A DNA stretch of 64,000 nt from Neurospora intermedia (lineage: Eukaryota > Ascomycota > Sordariomycetes > Sordariales > Sordariaceae), in contig BTPP01000001.1 of the NCBI GenBank assembly GCA_037102815.1, positions 1,761,001-1,825,000 of the forward strand. Direction: 5' to 3'. The notes under the pieces were generated by a model. That model saw only the letters and a program-made list of their open reading frames with translations. It was not told where the DNA came from and searched no databases. Position numbers and translations under genes: made by a program. Positions 47,301 through 59,943 of this stretch are shown in pieces. Positions within the stretch are counted from its first letter, which is position 1. Each line of letters starts with the position of its first letter.

Positions 47301-50094
47301 AAGTCCTGCCATGTCGTGTTTGTCCCTTGTCCCTGGCTGTCTCACAACCCAGCGCAGCAACGTCTTGAAGTAAAGGTAGAGAAAGTATACCAGGTAAGTA
47401 GGTGCCCGCGCAAGTCAGAGGAACAAAGGCAGAAAGTAGCAGGTACCCGTCTCTCTCGCGAATCTGAAGAACCATGAGGCTAGACCGCCAAACTGGCTTT
47501 GAGTCTACTCCATACCACTGCAGTTGAGTTAGATTGAGCTTCGCAGGTTTTCATCCAGTCGGAAATTTCCATCGCTGAGTGACCAGGTGTTACTGCTACC
47601 ATGACCTCAACAATGGCGTGCCCGATGTTGTGCTTTGTGCTTTGTATTCCTGTGTTTGCGGTAAGGTTGGCCTGTTCCCCCCTCTCCGTTAGTAACGAGC
47701 GCATCGTCAATCCCTCAATCCGTGAACATTGATGCCTTGCATTACGGTGTATTCCGGTCGCTTCATAATCCTCACCTTTGCCTACCGTTAGCGATCCCAG
47801 CCAGGTCAATGTCGTCTTCAGACATTTGGGCTTCCATCAACTTCTGGTAGCAGTCCACCGTCCTCCTCATCATCTCACCCCCTCCTCCTCTTTCCCTCTC
47901 CGTAAGCAATCCCGCCAGAAACCCAGCAGCGCATCAATAATTTCGCCCAGGAGTCCCTACCTTGTTTCTTCAGCCTCACCCTTTCGTAGTAGTCCCTTGG
48001 CGAGAACAACCCCCGCATGTTTCATTGGCCTCAGATATTGCTCGTGCATCGATCGAGCCCATTCCCTAGTTGAGCCCACTTGTACCCATAGATTAGATTG
48101 AGGGAATACGAGAAAACAGAAAGTCTTGGGTCTTGGATATCTTGCTTCCACTCGCTGTCGCTGTACCAAATCGCTAGGTTGCTGCTGGGGAAAGACATGC
48201 AGGATAGGCAAGGCAGGGCAAGGCAAGGCAGGGCAGGGCACGCCCGGCAAGGGGGAGGGGGATAGGATAGATAAACAAGACAAAAATGAGGTGAGGGTAT
48301 CCCTTGCGAAATGCATATTTGTGCAACGATGATATATTGGTACCTTTTTTTTCCTTTTTTTTTTTCTTTTTTTTTTTTCTATTTTTTTTTCTTAAAAAGA
48401 AAAAAGAAAAAATGAACAAAAAATCGTTCTTCGCGTTCGTATTGTCGTTCTCGACAACGGGTCCAAGCCTACCGGGTCTCCCTTCTGGTTTCTCGAAGGT
48501 GGTCGTCACTTGTCAACACAATCCGACATGGGACTGACTGCTTGCCGTTAACGGATGGCATCGCATCGCTTCCGTCCTGTCCGCCGCTCGCATTTTCGAA
48601 TCGCTCATTGGGCAAGGTACTTGGATGCTAATAGACAGTCAGCTGGCCGTCATCATCCAAGTTCGGGGAACCCGCATCCGGCATCGACCAAAGAACGAGC
48701 GGACGAGGAATGTAGATTGCGGACTGCGGCCGGTGTAAACATCGAAAAGATGCCATTGACCAATCGCAGCGACCGGATCGGATACCGGTCGCGGTACCTC
48801 ATCGGTTCAGTTCTTTCCTTTTTGTCTGCTGGCTGCTTAGCTGCTGCTGCACTGTTTTCGTCATATGCTTGCGGAAAATCAGTGATACAGAAGCCGAAAT
48901 CAAAGCGTATAATAACTCATATCGTGATGTCCAGTCGTTTCCTGGTATCGTGATAATACAAAACAGAAGAAGGGGAAGAGAACGAGGGCGGAAGGCATTT
49001 TTAGCGGGGGGTTGGCGCACGGATCACACTCAACAGCGAGACGACTTCGTCACGAATGAATGGCAAGCCGCCGCTCACCTACCCTCCACTTTAGCCCAAA
49101 CACAAAAAAAAGGCCACTCTAATCCATACCATCTCAGTATGGGCTAGAGCGGCCACGCTGTGTTGTTACTCACAACGTATCAACGAGCGTGAGGAATGTC
49201 GCGTTGTTGTCAGTGCGGAAATTAGACTAGGTTCTTCTCCTTGCGAAAACTCAAAAGTGGAAATCACCCAAAAAAAAAAAAAAAAGGAAAGAAAAGACTT
49301 TGGATCCATCTCAGATCTGCCTGGCTTGCGGTCAGGCAAGCTGGGAAACCGAATCAGGATATCTCGTCAAATTGGGGGCAGACACTTTCTATGCAGGCAC
49401 AAGTAGGATCAATAGTGTCAGTCAGCTATTTGCATGCCCTTTTTTTTTTTATCATTTGACTTCACTATTAACCCTGCTTGTACCTACATAAAAAGTGTTC
49501 ACCCGAAGTTCAATTCACGAGATTACGTATCGATCGTCTTTTGCCAATCCGCGAGTGTGTACGGTAGTACCTCAATACAAATGCACGATTGCGATGTCTA
49601 TGTAAAAATCAGATGGCCTAGGTGTCAATCTTGGGGGACCAGGAAAGTAAACGACGGAATGAAGAACAAACTGCGCGTAAGAGAAAGAAATCCAACGAGC
49701 ATATCCAAGCAGAAAGACATGCGAAGGAACGGGGAGAAAGCCACCCAGTGGAAATCCAAAAAGCCAAACGAAGACAGAAAAAAGATAACGATTCTCAGAA
49801 TCCCTCCATAGTTCTCAGGTCCAGCCAGGTTCACGTAACCAATACTCCCAAACGCCAGAACCCAAGTCATAATTTCACAAACCATCCCCGTCTCATTTTT
49901 CACCTATCTCTCCACCTCTTTTTTTCTTCTTTTTTTTCCCCCTTTCCTCCTCACCAATTTTGGTTGCAGACGGTCGAGAGTTCAAATGTTCCTTCTCACT
50001 CCCCCTTGTCTGGTCCCGAGATGTTGCTGTGGTCCTCTTCTCGTCAAGATCAGTCTGCGGCCTATCCATCTAGACCAGGCTGAATGGCGGATGG
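44379..50094. other. Intergenic region of about 5.7 kb between regulator and PKS
   Basis: No supported gene. The region holds low-complexity tracts: a (GGCAA/GGCAG)n run at 48,206-48,240, T-rich then A-rich runs at 48,344-48,416, a poly-A run at 49,270-49,285 and pyrimidine-rich DNA near 49,900-49,950. Short frames on both strands overlap and show no domains. Confidence 0.55.
48206..48240. repeat. Pentanucleotide GGCAR tandem repeat
   Basis: Seven successive 5-base units of GGCAA or GGCAG. Confidence 0.85.
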
Positions 50095-53000
50095 TCATGT
50101 TAAAGCCTCCCGAAGAAAAGAACCGAGTTGCTTGGCCTAGAGTAGATGGAAAGTTAGCTTCGGCGCAAAAATCAACAACCGGACGGCTCAAATGTGACAA
50201 GCCCACATCGGACTCTTGCACCAATAACACCAACATCACGCAAACCAGTACTGACAATACCGCGACCTGATGCATGGGGATAGGGGAAACAACTGACCAA
50301 GTCATCCTTCATCATAGAGAAGTGATTGCCAGGCATGTGTCTGAAGGTCATCTTGTCGACATCCAGGTACTCATCCCACCTGTTGGGTCCGAAATCACTT
50401 CTGTTATCCAAGAGGAACAGGGCATGACCCTTGGGATAGGGCTCCGGGCGCGGATCGGTCGGGAGTTTGCAGACGCCGTCCTCGCACCAAATAGCTGTCA
50501 CCTTGGGACACTTTTCCTTGGGAATAGGCTCTGCGTCGTAGTTGCTCAAGGCCGTGACGGAGGCAGCGAAGTGCGGCAGGAGCCACTCAGGGATCTTCTT
50601 CTCGTCGCCGCCCTCACCAAGAAGGCCGATGGAAGCGAACCAAGCGTGCAGACCCTGTGGGAGGGGCTCGATGGTGACAGGGCATGGAGCATCGATGATG
50701 ATGAGATTCTCGACCTCATCGCCGGCCTTGACGAGCTGGCTGACGATTTCATAGGCAATGACGCCACCGGCGCTCCAGCCAGCAAGAGAGTAGGGGCCTT
50801 TGGGCTGACGCCGCTTCATCTCCTCAATAAATTTGGCAGCCATACCGTAGACGCCACAGTTGTACTCATCTGGAGTCCTCATAAAGGGAGAGAAAAGGCC
50901 CCAGACAGCCCACTGACCGCCGACATTGGAAATCTCGGTGTAGGAGGTGGCGCTACCACTACCGTCGGGGACCATGAAGAGCTGCTTGGTCGCAGTCTTC
51001 AGACTTCCGGACAGTAGGGTGGAGGTTGCTTTACGGTTTGGGTAGTCGTCAACAATCCTAGTGGGACGCGGAGGCTTTGGGGGGCAAGGCTCTTCGAGTC
51101 CAATTCTCGGGTGTTCCTTCTGGATATTCGATTTGAGAGATGATTTGTCCGTAGTAGTTGAAGGCTCCTGGCTCTTGGACTTGGCAGGTTTAGAGGTTAG
51201 TTTCCGGGCAGCCTTTTTGGGAGCGTCACTGATACCAAGTGCACGCTCGACGTCCTTCAACGAAGGGTTGGTCACGAAGAGATCGGACGAGATGTCCATG
51301 TGCATTTTCTCTCGTAAGGTGCCAAGAATAGCCAGACTCATGAGTGAGTCCATGCCAAGACTTGCCAGATCAGGGGCAGCTTGAATCTCTTCAATATCAA
51401 CTCCCATTTCTTGCGAGATGGTGTTCCGCACAAGGCTCTGGAACTCGTTATTGTTCTTCTCTCCTCCTACTGATTCAATTCGAGAACCCTCACCCTTGAC
51501 TGAATTAACTTCGCTCTCATCAAGGGGAGTGGTGACATTGGACTCAGAATCGAGCTCTGGGGATTCGTCATCGGACGAGCCATCAGACGCGCTGGAAGAG
51601 ATGGGCTCGTTCGCGCCAGCCTTCTCATACTGGGCAAGGTGGCCCTTGAGCGCACCAATGGTCGGGTGATCGACAAAGGCACCAGAGGGAATATCTAGGT
51701 CAAGCTCCTCGCGAATCTTTCCGGAAACGGTCAAGGACATGAGAGAGTCAACACCTAGATCGGTGAAGGCAATGTTGTCAGCAAGCTCATCATGGCTGCA
51801 GCCCACCTCCCTGGCAAGAATGTCCAGAACCTGTGCAACCACTCCGCCCTTGAGCTTCTGGTTGACTCTGCCGATAGTGTCCGGTGTGACAGTCTCCTTC
51901 TTTTTCCTGCCAGCCGATGCGGATTTGGCAGTTGGAGCGGGAGGGGGCGCGGCGCGAACCGGAGCCGGCGCGCTACTTCCCATAGCGGCAGCGGCGGCTC
52001 CACGGGGAGGCAGCAGCATGTTGAGAACCTTGCGAGGAATGGCAGCGAACCTGATGTCACCAGCAATACCGATGACCCTTTCTCCATCAAAGACGTAGGC
52101 ATCACCAGAGAACATCTTGCTTCCCCTGACGGGTTGCATGCGGATGTAACTGCGGTATTCCTTCTTGCGATCGGGAATCTCAGTGAACCTCATTGAGCCC
52201 CAGCCGTGAGAAATGAACACCTGCTCCCGAGAATCCACAGCATCAGTGCCGTTGATAATGAAGCCGGAGATGTGACACAAGCTATCGATGTTATAGGGGC
52301 TGAAGTAGAACTCGCCATCATTCTCCGTGGTCTGGAAGCGAATCTTGGCCGTGGCTTCACAGGTTTCGCTGTCCAGGATGACCTCCTCCATGCCCTGGTA
52401 ACGACGATTGTAATCAACCAGGGCACCAAACAGTTTGTACGCGAGACCGCGGCCAATCTTGGAAGCCTCTCCGCGCTGCTCTTGTTGCTTGAGGGAGTCA
52501 ATGCGGGTCTTGATCAAGTAGGCCATCTTATCGAACTCGTGTTGCCAGTCCTCGAGGTCGCCATAGTAAACCTTGCATGTGGCGTGTTCTGTCTTTTTCG
52601 GTCCATCCCCAGTGGTGAACACAAGGTCAGCGTATCCAGCCTGCGCGTTGGCCGTGACCGTGAGTCTTAGGATGTGGCTCTTGGCAGTGTCATTGAAGAT
52701 GAGTGTCTTGGGGACTTCCATCTTTGCGACGTTGCAGCCAATCTTCTCGGTCTCGGGACGCAGGAGTTTGTAGGCATAGTCGGCCACCGTCATGGCCATG
52801 TCGCCATATAGCGTGGATGGGCAAAGCGGCGCACCATTGACCAAGTGACCTGTGACCACCTTCTTGAGGTTCTCCTCATGAAGCTCAGATTCAATTTCAA
52901 CAATTGCCACATCATCCTTGACCTCTTCTCTGATCACTCGCTGAACTGTGGTGGTAGATAGTCGCGGCTTGCTGGAACCGATCTGCTTCGCCCCTCCCTG

Positions 53001-56000
53001 GTTTGCGATACGGTTCTTGGTCAGACACCAGTCACCTGTATACTGAAGCCAGTAGTTCTTTTCGTCGAATGAATAACTGGGTAGGTCGAGGAGGCGGACA
53101 CGTTGGAGGAAGTCGTTGTGATACTCATTGAAGTCGATGTTCAATCCAGCGGAGTGCAACGTGCTAAGAGTAGCAGTAAGAGTTTTGAAGGCCTGAGGAT
53201 GGTCTGTTCGGCGGAGAGTCGGCACAGCAATGGTCGTGGCACCAAAGGCAGCCTTGACCATGCCCACTGTAATTGCGTGGGGGCCAACCTCGAGCCACAC
53301 GGTCTTCTCGTCGATGACATTCTTCTCCTGGGCTCTGAAGAGTCCACCTTGGAAGTTGACGGCCTCTCGGGCGTGCTGGCGAAGATAACTAGCATCCACT
53401 CTGTCGCCTTCACCCAAAACTTCAGCGTGCAGCGGAGAAATGATGGGAACCTTGATACGCTCAAAAAGAATTGAGGAGGCCAGATTTTCAAAGTCGTCGA
53501 GAATGGCGTCGACTTGAGCAGAATGGAAAGCGTACGGAACGAGCAATCTCTTGGCCTTCTGGCCAGCAGCGTTGAGCTCCTCCTCTAGTTTCGTGATGAC
53601 ATCAGTTGGCCCACTGAGCACCGTCTCACGGTTGCTATTGATACAGGCAACGTTCACGCTGGAGGCCATGCTACCCAACGCCTTTTGGACCTCCTTGACT
53701 GGAGCTTGAACGGCGAGCATGGCGTGGCTGTTCAGCGAACACTTCTCAACCAGAAGTTTCGCACGAGTGCCGACAAGGTAGATGGTGTCGCTGGCGCTGA
53801 GGACGCCGGCAACGTTCAGCGCGGCATACTCTCCGAGACTGTGGCCCATTACCACGGCTGGCTTGATCCCCCATGACTCCCAAAGCTTTGCAAGCGCCAT
53901 CTCAAAGCAGCAAAGACCGAGCTGTGTGATGATGGGTGACAGATTGGCGACATCCAGGGCAGTACCGTCAATCGAGGGAAGGAAAGACTCGAAACCGTGA
54001 AGGCGAGCAAGACGGTCAAACTCATGAAGGCTCTCCCGGAAAACGGAGTAGTTTTCGTACAGCTCCTTGCCCATGCCGGTGTATTGCGAGCCTTGGCCGG
54101 TGAATAAGAAAGCAACCTTTGGCTGCTCAGGGGTAACAGGAACAAAGTTTTCCTTGAGGCGATTCAGAATAGCACTCTGCGCTTCACTCACGCTCGAAGC
54201 GGTGACGCTCATGCGCCAGTAGTGTTGGATCTTGCGGGCGGTTGTTGAGTAAGAAATGTCCGCGAGTGACGCATCCGTATGCTTGTTCATCCACTGGGCA
54301 AGATTCTCCGCGTTCCGAATCATGGCAGCTTTGGACTTGCCAGTGATGGTGACGAGATGGCAGCTGCGTGGATCGGGCAAAGTTGGTGCGGTCTTGGGGG
54401 CATCTTCAATCAGAATGCCAGTATTACCACCAGCGGCGCTAAAGTTGTTGATGAAGACACGCCTGGGCTTGCCATCTCTGCGCTTGAACGGGGTCAAATG
54501 GAAGGCGATGTTGACGTTACGGTCAGACAGGTCCTTGGGGAAGGTCTTGTTGATGATCGACCCCTTTTTGATGCCGACGTGGGGAGGGATGGCGTTCTTG
54601 TGAAGCATCAAGAGCACCTTGCAAAGGGCAGTGATTCCAGAAGCGGCCTCACCATGGCCGACATTGGCCTTGATGGCACCAAGATAGAGAGGCCTGTCTT
54701 GGGGCCTCTTACGCTGCGCTGGTGCAAAGACATTGGTAACAGACACCATTTCGGTGCCGTCTCCTGCTTGAGTGCCCGTCCCGTGCATCTCCACGTAGTC
54801 AACATCGTGCGGATCCACACCAGCGTCGTCCAAGATAGCTTGAGAAAGCGTAGACTGAGTTGGCCCGTGAGGATGAGTGATGGAAATAGCATCGGCTGAG
54901 TGGTTGGTTGCGGTGCCGAGAACAACGGCGAGGACTCTGTCGTTGTCGGCCTGAGCATCTTCCAATCGCTTGACGACAACCGAAGCGCAGCCATCACCAC
55001 GGCAGTAGCCGTCGGCCTCATTATCAAAGGTCGCGCAAGGCCCCTTCTTGGACAAGAATTGACCTCTGCTAAGACCCGAAAAGATGTCTGGGTTGGTCAT
55101 GCAAGACAAGCCGCCTACAATAGCGGTGTCGCAATCGCGAGCCCAGAGAGCAGTACAGGCAACCTGAAGCGCTGCGGCGCTGGAGGAACAGGCAGTATCG
55201 ATGTTGAGACTAGGGCCACTGAAGCCGAAGTGGTAATTGATACGGCCAGGACCAAAGGCACGGACACCACCGGTGATGAAGTAGGTGTCGACCTCTTGGG
55301 CCGCATTGATCTCGCGCCAATCGTCTGACGTCTGTCCGTAGAAGGTGCCGATGCGGTCCAGTCTGGTGGAGGGTGTTCGGTTGGGGACGTATCCCGACAT
55401 CTCCAGTGCTTCGTAGGCTGTTGTCAAGGCCATTCTCTGCATAGGGTCGGTCTGGAAGGCCTCACGGGGCGACATGTTGAAGAAGCGCGGATCAAACAAG
55501 CCCGGCTGCTCGATCCAGCAGCCGTACGGAGTGTGACTGGTGTTGATGGCCTTGCCCGTAGGGTCATAGTGCGTCTTGACATCGAACCTGTCGGGCGGCA
55601 CAACGCGGTGGACGTCGAGTCCCTTCTCGAGGAGTTCCCAGAGCTTCTCGTGATTGGCAGCATCGGGGAAGCGACCAGCCATGCCCACAATGGCGAGCTT
55701 GCACTTGCCACTGGACCCGTGGTTGCCAATTTGGGAAGCAGTTGCTTCGGGGGAGATGGGGGGACAGTCCCGGAACGTGACTTCCAGTTTTGTGTGGGTT
55801 TTGATCAGCCCAACGAGAGTGGCGCCGTTCTGGGTAGGACCGAGCGGAAGAATGAGGCAGCTCTTTCCCTCGAAGCTCTTTCCTCTTGCAATACATCCGT
55901 CAAGCACCTTGGTAAATCGCAAGGGCTCCACCAAAATCTCGTGCACAACCTGCTTCAGCAGGGACGCCGTCGTGAGTTGCGTGTCGGTGACCCATTCGCC

Positions 56001-56937
56001 CGAAAAGCACGACATGACGTGGGATCTCGGCTTCGTTCTGTGCAGCGCGTCAATCACCACCTCGTCGTCCAGGCGCAGGATCTCGTCGATCGAGGCAGCA
56101 TCGTGAAGGTGCGGTGCATGATAGGGTCCGTAGACGGGGATCGAGGTTACGTTGGTCTTCCCGCCAAAGTTGGGTCCACTGGCGAAGGCCTTCAGAGAAG
56201 AAGGAGGACCCGAAATGGCGACACTCTGTGAGGAGCTTGCACTCAAATATAGCCGGTTGACGCGGTTCCAACCACTTTTCTCATTGAAATCATGGACCAC
56301 CTGACTGGCAACACCTTCCGAAATGTTGGTGAAGATATATGTCCAGCTCTCAGATTTGTCGGCCGTGGGGTATATCTGTTCGGCAACCTTATATACGTGT
56401 CGTCCAACCCTGAAAGACATGAGGGTCACTTGGACGGCCAGTGGTACCAACTCTGATAACGACTTCGTGCAGGCGATTGCGGTGGCTGCGAAGAGCCCGG
56501 AGCATAGGCCGACAAGGCATGTATTCTCCGGTCTGGCGAGGTCATCGTGATTACTCTCAATATGACTAGAAACGGGGTTAAGGGTTAGCCTGAGCAAAGC
56601 GAGAGGCAGACAAGTAGACCACCGCTTACTCTATATAATGAGCCAATTGTGATATGCACAAAAGGGCACCGTCAATGCCAGGGTGTTTGATGGGCTGTCC
56701 ATAGTATCTCTCATTGAGTTGCTGTAAATTGAGGAATTCAGGTAGTTTCGAACGTTCGGTCTTGGGAAGCTGATCTATCTCGCGTCGGATTGCATAGCCA
56801 ACCTGATCCAAGTACGCTTTTGCAAGAGTGCCTTTCTTGGGTTTGAGGAAGGCGCTTGCGAGGAAAGCGTGCGTGTCAAGGGACTGGTCCCCAAAGAGGT
56901 AGAATGCCAGTGACTGATCTGGCTGGACAGAAGACAT
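50095..56937 (-). CDS. PKS1: Non-reducing polyketide synthase SAT-KS-AT-PT-ACP-ACP-TE, tetrahydroxynaphthalene synthase type
   Basis: Three exons: 56,937-56,630, 56,565-50,298 and 50,136-50,095, giving 2,205 aa. Intron 1 (64 bases; GTAAGC, GCTAAC, CTAG) joins LAHYI-D-HIE in the SAT. Intron 2 (161 bases; GTCAGT, GCTAAC, CTAG) adds a last exon of 13 residues. Domains: SAT 1-375 (C124 in GLCSG, H252); KS 390-820 (C562 in DTACSSS, H697, H740); AT 919-1,230 (S1012 in GHSLG, H1117); product template 1,305-1,620 (H1343, D1530); ACP1 with S1710 (LGVDSL); ACP2 with S1843 (LGMDSL), after an acidic Ser-rich linker; Claisen-type TE 1,960-2,205 (S2034 in GWSAGG, D2061, H2184). All catalytic residues are present. 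Length, tandem ACPs and sequence recall the Colletotrichum PKS1 family, which condenses malonyl-CoA into 1,3,6,8-tetrahydroxynaphthalene, the first DHN-melanin intermediate. The cytosolic enzyme needs phosphopantetheinylation. Assignment to THN rather than another aromatic polyketide is from family resemblance. Confidence 0.95.
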
Positions 56938-57004
56938 TGTGCGCGTCTCTTTCGTCAGGTTCTTCTCGGCCGTATGCTCTGTTGTTGTCGGGAATTATTC
57001 AGGA

Positions 57005-57010
57005 TATATA
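57005..57010 (-). promoter_or_regulatory. Candidate TATA box of the PKS gene
   Basis: TATATA lies about 67 bases upstream of the PKS start codon on the minus strand, within CTATATATCC. The start codon itself has A at -3 (CACAATG). Position and sequence fit a fungal core promoter, but short AT words are common. Confidence 0.4.
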
Positions 57011-58508
57011 GAACGATCCTCGGAAGGAAGAAGGATGCCGTGAGGTAGTGCTGTACTCAGAGCAATGGTAGGTAACTCGCCCTTTGCTTAAAGATGTAGC
57101 ATGAAAGGGATAGGGCAGACTTTTAAACAAACTACAGAGAGAAAGGTAGGCAAAAGATGGGGAGGAGGGGGCGACAGGTTTCCGATCCCTAATGCGTAAT
57201 GCAAATGTATGTAGAGTGGTATGAGAGAACATCTGCCCCATGCCTACAGTTACGTATAAATTTTGGTCCTAGCCGGGGGGCGGGCTGCTTGTCTGAGCTT
57301 ATTCTGGGTGACTATGTAGGCCTTGGCGGGGAATTGATACACTAGCTCGGCAAAGATACCCAAGACATTGTTTTGTGTATCTTCATTCCGTCAGGATTAC
57401 CGGTAGACCATTTGAGTTTGATCTGTGGGGGAGCTTTTAGCATCCCTCAGACTTATCTTGAAGACCTGGCGATGTTCCGTCGTGTAAGACTGACTACCTG
57501 CCTTCGTCCATCAGGGAACTCATGCCGCTCCTGGACAGGGCTACATCTGCTTGAAACCTCATCCTCGAGGTACTAAGCAATTACCATGGGAAATGTCTCC
57601 CTCTGTACCGCTCTACACCCTGGGTACATTGTCAGACGCGGACTTCCCCACCCCCTCCTAAAACAGCCGTCTATACAAATCGGCTCGCGGGGCTTACGGT
57701 ATATCGTATAAGAGTTAGCCACACGGACATCCGGCACGGAACGTGCTGTCCTCAGTTGTGACACCAGAAACGGATGATGGCACAAAGCTTCAGACGCGGT
57801 AAAGGTAATGATTTATGGCAAGCATCGATGTCGTGAGGTTCTCGTGCCCTTGTGTAAATATGGACAGGGCGTAACATCGAGCATTGTCCTGGAGCGTTGG
57901 GGTACCACACCACCCAAGACGGGAATGATTGAGTGTCTGGCTCAGGGTGTTCGGATGGACGACATGTTATAGGTCAGAAGCACCCCTGCCTTAGCTCAAT
58001 ATGGTAAGGCCACAGGGGTCTTGGACTTTTATTGAACACCTGCTCCCGCGCTCCCCTGTTCTCTCTCTCCTCCTCCCTTCATCGGTGAGTGAAAGCCACT
58101 ATCGTACAACTCCCTCTGGATGAACGTACACTGACCTGATCAGCTGCCAGGGACGTAGAGGTAGCAAGCAACATCTTTTAAGGGATCTTATCTTCCACAT
58201 CATTAAGTCCGTATGCCTTGTGGCACGTCATCGAAAGAACGTTAAGCTGGAGTCCCGTGGGCCACGGATGCCTAACTGCCTAATCCGGTTAGTCCTTTAA
58301 AGTGCAAATCCTCTAGGCCGTTTAGGGAAATAGTTGAGCAATGCGACAAGAATTCGAGCTTTCTCAATCTGTGCAAGGTATCATTGCATCCTGACTGGTG
58401 TAGAAGTACCAAGTCTGACCTTACCTATACCATGGCCGCAAACGTGGAGTGATACCTTGATTCCCGTTTTCGTCGATGTAGACAGCACAGACGAGTGCCA
58501 AACGCGCT

Positions 58509-58778
58509 TTACTGCAGCTTGAACCATGCCCGCCACTCGACATGAATGGGAATGCTGGTGATAATGATGTCTGCAGTATAGGTCAGCTCAGACGGAGAGC
58601 TGTTCAAGGCGTAGGTGTCCGTGGCCCACGGAGGGCCTGAGCTAGTCCGGACCTCGATATCTGCAGCATGCAAGGCGCTTCTATGGATGTGGCACACTGA
58701 CGATAGATATGCTGTGATTTGCCTGCTTCCATAGTCCGCTCTCCAGCAAATGGCGCGGTTTTCGGCTAGTGAATATGC
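58509..58778 (-). CDS. Anonymous coding-like frame, possible terminal exon or fragment
   Basis: Open for 89 codons between stops, ending IHVEWRAWFKLQ. Amino-acid composition is balanced and less repetitive than the surrounding chance frames, with strings such as DIEVRTSSGPPWATDTYALN. No start codon context or partner exon could be fixed, and no family is recognised. It could equally be a chance frame. Confidence 0.22.
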   Translation of the reverse strand, partial: AYSLAENRAICWRADYGSRQITAYLSSVCHIHRSALHAADIEVRTSSGPPWATDTYALNSSPSELTYTADIIITSIPIHVEWRAWFKLQ

Positions 58779-59542
58779 CTATGCGCCGCGTGCAAGGCTC
58801 GTCTGATTGCTCGATGCGCTCAAGAGGAGAATCGAACTGCGTGGGGTTACGCTCGCTATGCGGCGGTAGGTGAATTCGGCAGCGTGCGTTTTCCAGAAGT
58901 TGACCAGACGCAGCTGTAGGATCACTAGACCCAAGAACTAAGGACTATTTAAAGTACATTATTCCCTTACCTTGAACGACAATGAAACCGTGAGATGATC
59001 AACTCTTGCTCAAAGTTCGGCTTGGTTTGAGCTGGGTGAGGAATGAAGCATTGTGTATTCGTTCATTCGGATGCCTACAGCATGAGACATGCCAAGCTCA
59101 TTACTGAGACAGGATGGTAATGGTCTTCGCGTTGTGGGTATATAATGTCAATACCCTCCCATCAGCAGACTAGCTTCTTGGTGATGTTTTGATGTCAGTA
59201 TACGTCCCTTCACCTTCAGATCATGACTCTTGAAATTGTGTTGAGATGCTCACGGATAGATCATACTTGTGAAGTACCGTATAATATTCCGTATTGGTTC
59301 GCGGAAACCCCATTTCAGGATGAAGGGTTTGAAGTGTTCGAAAACAGTGCACATGCTCATCGTCAGCTGTCAAAGCATTTGTCTGACGTTCCAGGTTGCA
59401 TTCTCTGTGCAGTCAGAATCCGGAGTCATTGCAGTGGCCTTTCAATGTTTGGGTACTGAATGACCGGCAGATCTTGTAGGGTTACAAGTTTACCGACTGC
59501 ATACAGCTGTATGTACTCAATTGTGGTAGAGAATCTCATGCA

Positions 59543-59943
59543 TTAGAGAAAGGGAACAGCATCTCCGGCGACATGGTTTTCCAAGTTTCGGGCGGTCTTT
59601 TCTTGGTGAGTGGCTGGGATTGACCTCGCCGGGATGTAAGATTCGATCACCAATGCCTTCTTGTCTTTATGAATCTCAGCTAGAGGCTTTGGATCAAACG
59701 ACGGAAACGCTTGCGCCAACCAATACCGCCGGTGCTCGTTGGGGTATAAGGCGTTGTCGTAAGGAATGTTGATGACGCTTAGTACCGGTGGCATACAATG
59801 TTCTTCACCGGCATGTGGGAGACTTCGTAGGTAGCTCTCAGTATCAAAATGTGGATAGTAAGCGTAATCGGCGATGGAGCAAACTGAACTCTGGGGAATT
59901 CGGCAGCTCGGGTCTCCAACGGTATACGGCGGCGGTAACAGAT
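59543..59943 (-). CDS. Anonymous coding-like frame of 133 codons, possible last exon of a spliced gene
   Basis: The frame is open from an upstream stop at 59,945 to its own stop at 59,543, with protein-like composition (IADYAYYPHFDTESYLRSL, then NEHRRYWLAQAFPSFDPK). An AG acceptor at 59,944-59,945, preceded by a CTGAC branch-like word and a GTGAAG donor at 60,014, would define a 71-base intron. Upstream exons could not be resolved. No known domain is recognised. Confidence 0.33.

Noticed and set aside
50274-51017. Plus-strand frame of 247 codons
   Set aside because: Lies opposite the TE-coding part of the PKS and has no domain; it is an antisense shadow of the real gene.
55533-56231. Plus-strand frame of 232 codons
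   Set aside because: Antisense shadow of the SAT/KS-coding part of the PKS.
58820-58870. Sequence resembling a tRNA B-box (AGTTCGATTCTC on the minus strand)
   Set aside because: The flanking bases do not form a T stem, and no anticodon or acceptor arm could be built.
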